Part shown: in pieces, positions 61,200 through 64,000 of the stretch
Position numbering within the stretch: the stretch's first letter is position 1
Layout of the letters: every line of letters begins with the position of its first letter
DNA from: Apricaphanius iberus
Taxonomy: Eukaryota > Chordata > Actinopteri > Cyprinodontiformes > Aphaniidae
DNA length: 64,000 nt
Assembly: GCA_028564705.1 (NCBI GenBank)
Contig: JAPXFQ010001343.1
Span: 744,001-808,000, forward strand
Direction: 5' to 3'
Program-made: the position numbers and the translations under genes
The notes under the pieces: model-generated
What the model was told of the DNA's origin: nothing
What the model saw: only the letters and a program-made list of their open reading frames with translations
Databases searched by the model: none

Positions 61200-61510
61200 A
61201 AGTGTATACATAAATTTCAAAAGTCCAACTTCAGTCAAACTAATGCAAAAATTCAGCTTTCTCTTGCTGTACGTAAGCACACTGTTTGGCATGCAGAAGT
61301 GATTATACCACTTTTACATTTCATTAAGTTAAAACTACAAACTTATGTGTATTTCATTGGTATTTAATGTGATAGACAAAAACTAAATTAGTGAATAGCT
61401 CTTTTTTCCTTATTTTTACAGGCTTTAAAAAAATTTTTACAGTGTGGCTCACATTTTTGTTCAACCCTCTTTATTCTTGTCTCCTAATGAAATGAAATAG
61501 ATCAGAATAT
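61200..61510 (+). mobile_element. Tc1-like terminal relic
   Basis: ACTACAAACTTATGTGTATT, TTAATGTGATAGAC and ACAGTGTGGCTCACATTT in this order match the end of the Tc1-like repeat of which pieces lie at 12316 and 12900. No coding part remains. Confidence 0.5.
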
Positions 61511-64000
61511 GTAGATGTTATGAGTGAAAAAAATCTAAAAATGTTCAAGGGCTATCCATACCTTCTGTCATCTACTCTGCTGGATGCTGCCTCCTTTGAT
61601 TCCTCTTTTTTAACCCAAGAGACCACACCTGTTGACCACTGAGAGTGTGCTCTTGTTTTTACCAGTAACAAAAGCAGTAGGTTGCTGTAAAGTATCCACA
61701 ATGAGCTCCTTTTTGAAGTTGACCTTGCCCTGACCCCTTTGTTAGGACCCCAACCAGCTCACTGGGGGGATCCAAATGCCCTAAAAGCACAATACAGGAA
61801 CAAGAGTGCTGACACTGACAGGCAATGAAACCCCCACCACCACCCTCAAGCCCCCACTCCAATATAACAGAGTGACCTCAAGGCTAATTGAGAGCTCGCG
61901 GTCTTGAAAAAAATAAAGACATCTGGTAGGGCCACCGCAAATTAGGAATGAAGCTCTTCTTTAATTAAAGCCTGCCTGACATGCCAAAGTAAAATGTTCA
62001 TTTCACTTCTGTCAGCAGAGGTGTCATCAGGATGCACAGAAATAGACAGAGGAGTTAAATGATGACACTGGAATGGAGGAAATGATTTGTTTGAAAGATC
62101 TCGTCTTCTCTCCTTTTTGTTCCTTTCTGTTTCCTTTTTAGCGACGTCGCTGCCGAACTGCGGAAGTCTTTGATGGTGCATCATTAGTTGCATCAGTCAA
62201 ACATAAGGCCTGTGTTCAACCCCTTTTTTGTCACTTTTCACAAGAACCTTTGGATTTGCATCACATCACAGCCCACAGCCTGTGTTCCCATATCGCGGAC
62301 AATAAATCCCATACAGCTTGTTTTTCTGTTTTTTTTAGGGTTTTTAATCACTCTTTGCTCTTCACAAAATCCCCATACTTGCTCTAGAATAGCACAGAAA
62401 GAAAAAAAAAACAGAGGAAAGGGTGGATAATTGCAAATAACCCAAAATGTGGATGTTCAAAGGCTGTGTAGGGTTAGGGTGATAATTTTGGCTGAAGCAT
62501 CACCATAAACACTAATAAAATTAAGTGCGTTGGTGGGGAGGAGGGGGCGTGGCTAGCAGTCCCTTTGAACAGACCCTGTGATCAGTTCCCCCTCTCAATT
62601 AGCGTATTGTCCACTTCTCCTTTCAGCAGGGAGGGAGGGGTTGTCTCCCCCCCAGCTTCCCTTTGAAGTGATTATCCCTTTATCTCAAGCCTGAGCGAGG
62701 AATATCTTGGGGGACAATGGCAAATTAAAGCCCATATGGAGAGAAGCGTGAATGTCTGTTTGTAGGGTCTGAGAGAAATGGCAAAAAAGGAGAGAAATAA
62801 ACAGAGAAAGGAGGGAGTGAGTGAGGAAAAGAGTGGTAAACAGCATCATTCTCCTTGCAGATGTCAAAACATTCCCAGAAAAAAAAGTAATTTAGAGCTG
62901 ACACTTGTAGCAGAGAGTTTGGAAAAGCTGAAGGAACTGTGGGGAAGGAGGGGATGGGGGTGTTTCTATCTGCTCTGACAGATGGAGAAAGACAGAGAAG
63001 CAGGAATGGGGAGATAGAGGGATGAGAGCGGAGAAGTAATAGGAGTGCAGTTGTCAGCAGAATCAGATGGCGGTCAGGCAGACAGGCTTGAAGGAGATAC
63101 AATTAAAGTGTGGAGTTAAGACGGGCTTTGAAGTTGGACATGGTGCATAACACCCTTAAAGTTTGAGAAGCCAGCCATTCATTCTCATGTTATGGCTTGT
63201 TAGAAGAGCATTCCTCTTTAAAGACCCAATTTGACAAAAAACAAACTCCAAAGTCAATTTAGAGGAAAGTCTTAATAAATCTGCAGTGATGATAAACAGG
63301 TGAAGTTGTCAGCAGACGGTAAAACAAACAGAACCTTGTCTTCAAAAACTCGACTGAGGGACTCAACAGTAAAACTGTGGGTGAGTGAACGTGTGAATGC
63401 TGCAGATGAAGAATTACTCTAACTTCCCCCTCTCCCTCTGTTTTCCTACAATCCTGTTTTTTGGTGGCTTAAAAGTTTAATAATGCGTAGAAACAATGCC
63501 TGTGATGCTTTGTCTAATCCGTTTTGGCTGCATTGAAACTCCATCTAATGTGAGCAAATGTTTGCCAAGCCAGACAGACAGAGTCTGTGCGTGTCTGTGT
63601 TTCCAAGGTGTAATTCAGTTTGCACGGTAAAAAAAACAACAAAAACAAACACCACAGGCATGCTACACTGCATCCTTGTATTATCTCATAGTGCCTCGGC
63701 ATATGTACATTGCAATTTATAGAATATCTGATGTTCATGGCATCATAAGCACCTTATGCACATCAGTCTGTAATGTCAAGCAAAAACATGTTACATATAA
63801 CGCTAAAAAAACCTAACAGTATTTATTCTGTATGTACGGAGCCCACCAGGAGTTAGATACAGAAATAATTTTGAGGTGTAAGAATCCATAACATTCTAAA
63901 ATGAATAAACTATGAAAGCCTGTGCGTGTTTTCTAAAAAAAATTGGTATATGGAAACATGAATTTCAACACAACTGAAAATGTCGAGTCAACTACAAAAA
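61511..64000. other. gene-free flank with conserved-looking segments
   Basis: No coding exon. 61860-62170 and 62560-63120 are of even composition with AATTAG/TTAATTAA-type motifs and could be conserved noncoding DNA. The purine-rich 62750-63030 gives several spurious frames. Confidence 0.4.

Overview
The window looks like teleost fish genomic DNA. It is AT-rich, with spliced eukaryotic genes and a typical teleost repeat load: Tc1-like relics, an L2/CR1/Rex-type LINE, a tRNA-derived SINE, short non-autonomous DNA transposons, microsatellites and a Tol2-like hAT transposon. There is no bacterial or viral organisation. Almost all short open frames in the window are chance frames or antisense shadows of real exons.

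The one host gene I can support is axin2 on the minus strand. Ten coding exons run from the ATG at 47103 to the stop at 29850. They join in phase into 2373 nt (790 residues) carrying, in order, an N-terminal tankyrase-binding motif, an RGS domain (APC binding), a GSK3-binding segment, a beta-catenin-binding helix, a His-rich stretch and a C-terminal DIX domain. The first coding exon carries a 5' UTR with a strong G-quadruplex motif. TCF/LEF-type motifs lie upstream and in the first coding intron. The likely 3' UTR runs to about 28.7 kb and contains a 75-bp AT microsatellite.

Layout: 1-28 kb is a gene-free flank downstream of axin2 with LINE, Tc1 and MITE remnants and a few conserved-looking stretches. 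28.7-47.3 kb is axin2. 47.3-54.7 kb is the upstream flank, holding candidate promoter elements, two MITE-type elements, a short retrocopy nested in one of them, a LINE tail and a SINE. 54747-59834 is a complete Tol2-like hAT element, bounded by a perfect 8-bp target-site duplication and itself hit by a smaller MITE. 59.8-64 kb is further gene-free flank with one Tc1 relic.

I found no convincing new biological system. The most informative items are the near-intact Tol2-like element with two visible coding lesions, the nested retrocopy with a 15-bp target-site duplication, and the possible RNA G-quadruplex and TCF sites that could act on axin2, a known Wnt feedback gene. Exon boundaries come from reading splice sites and phases by eye; no alignment or expression data were available.
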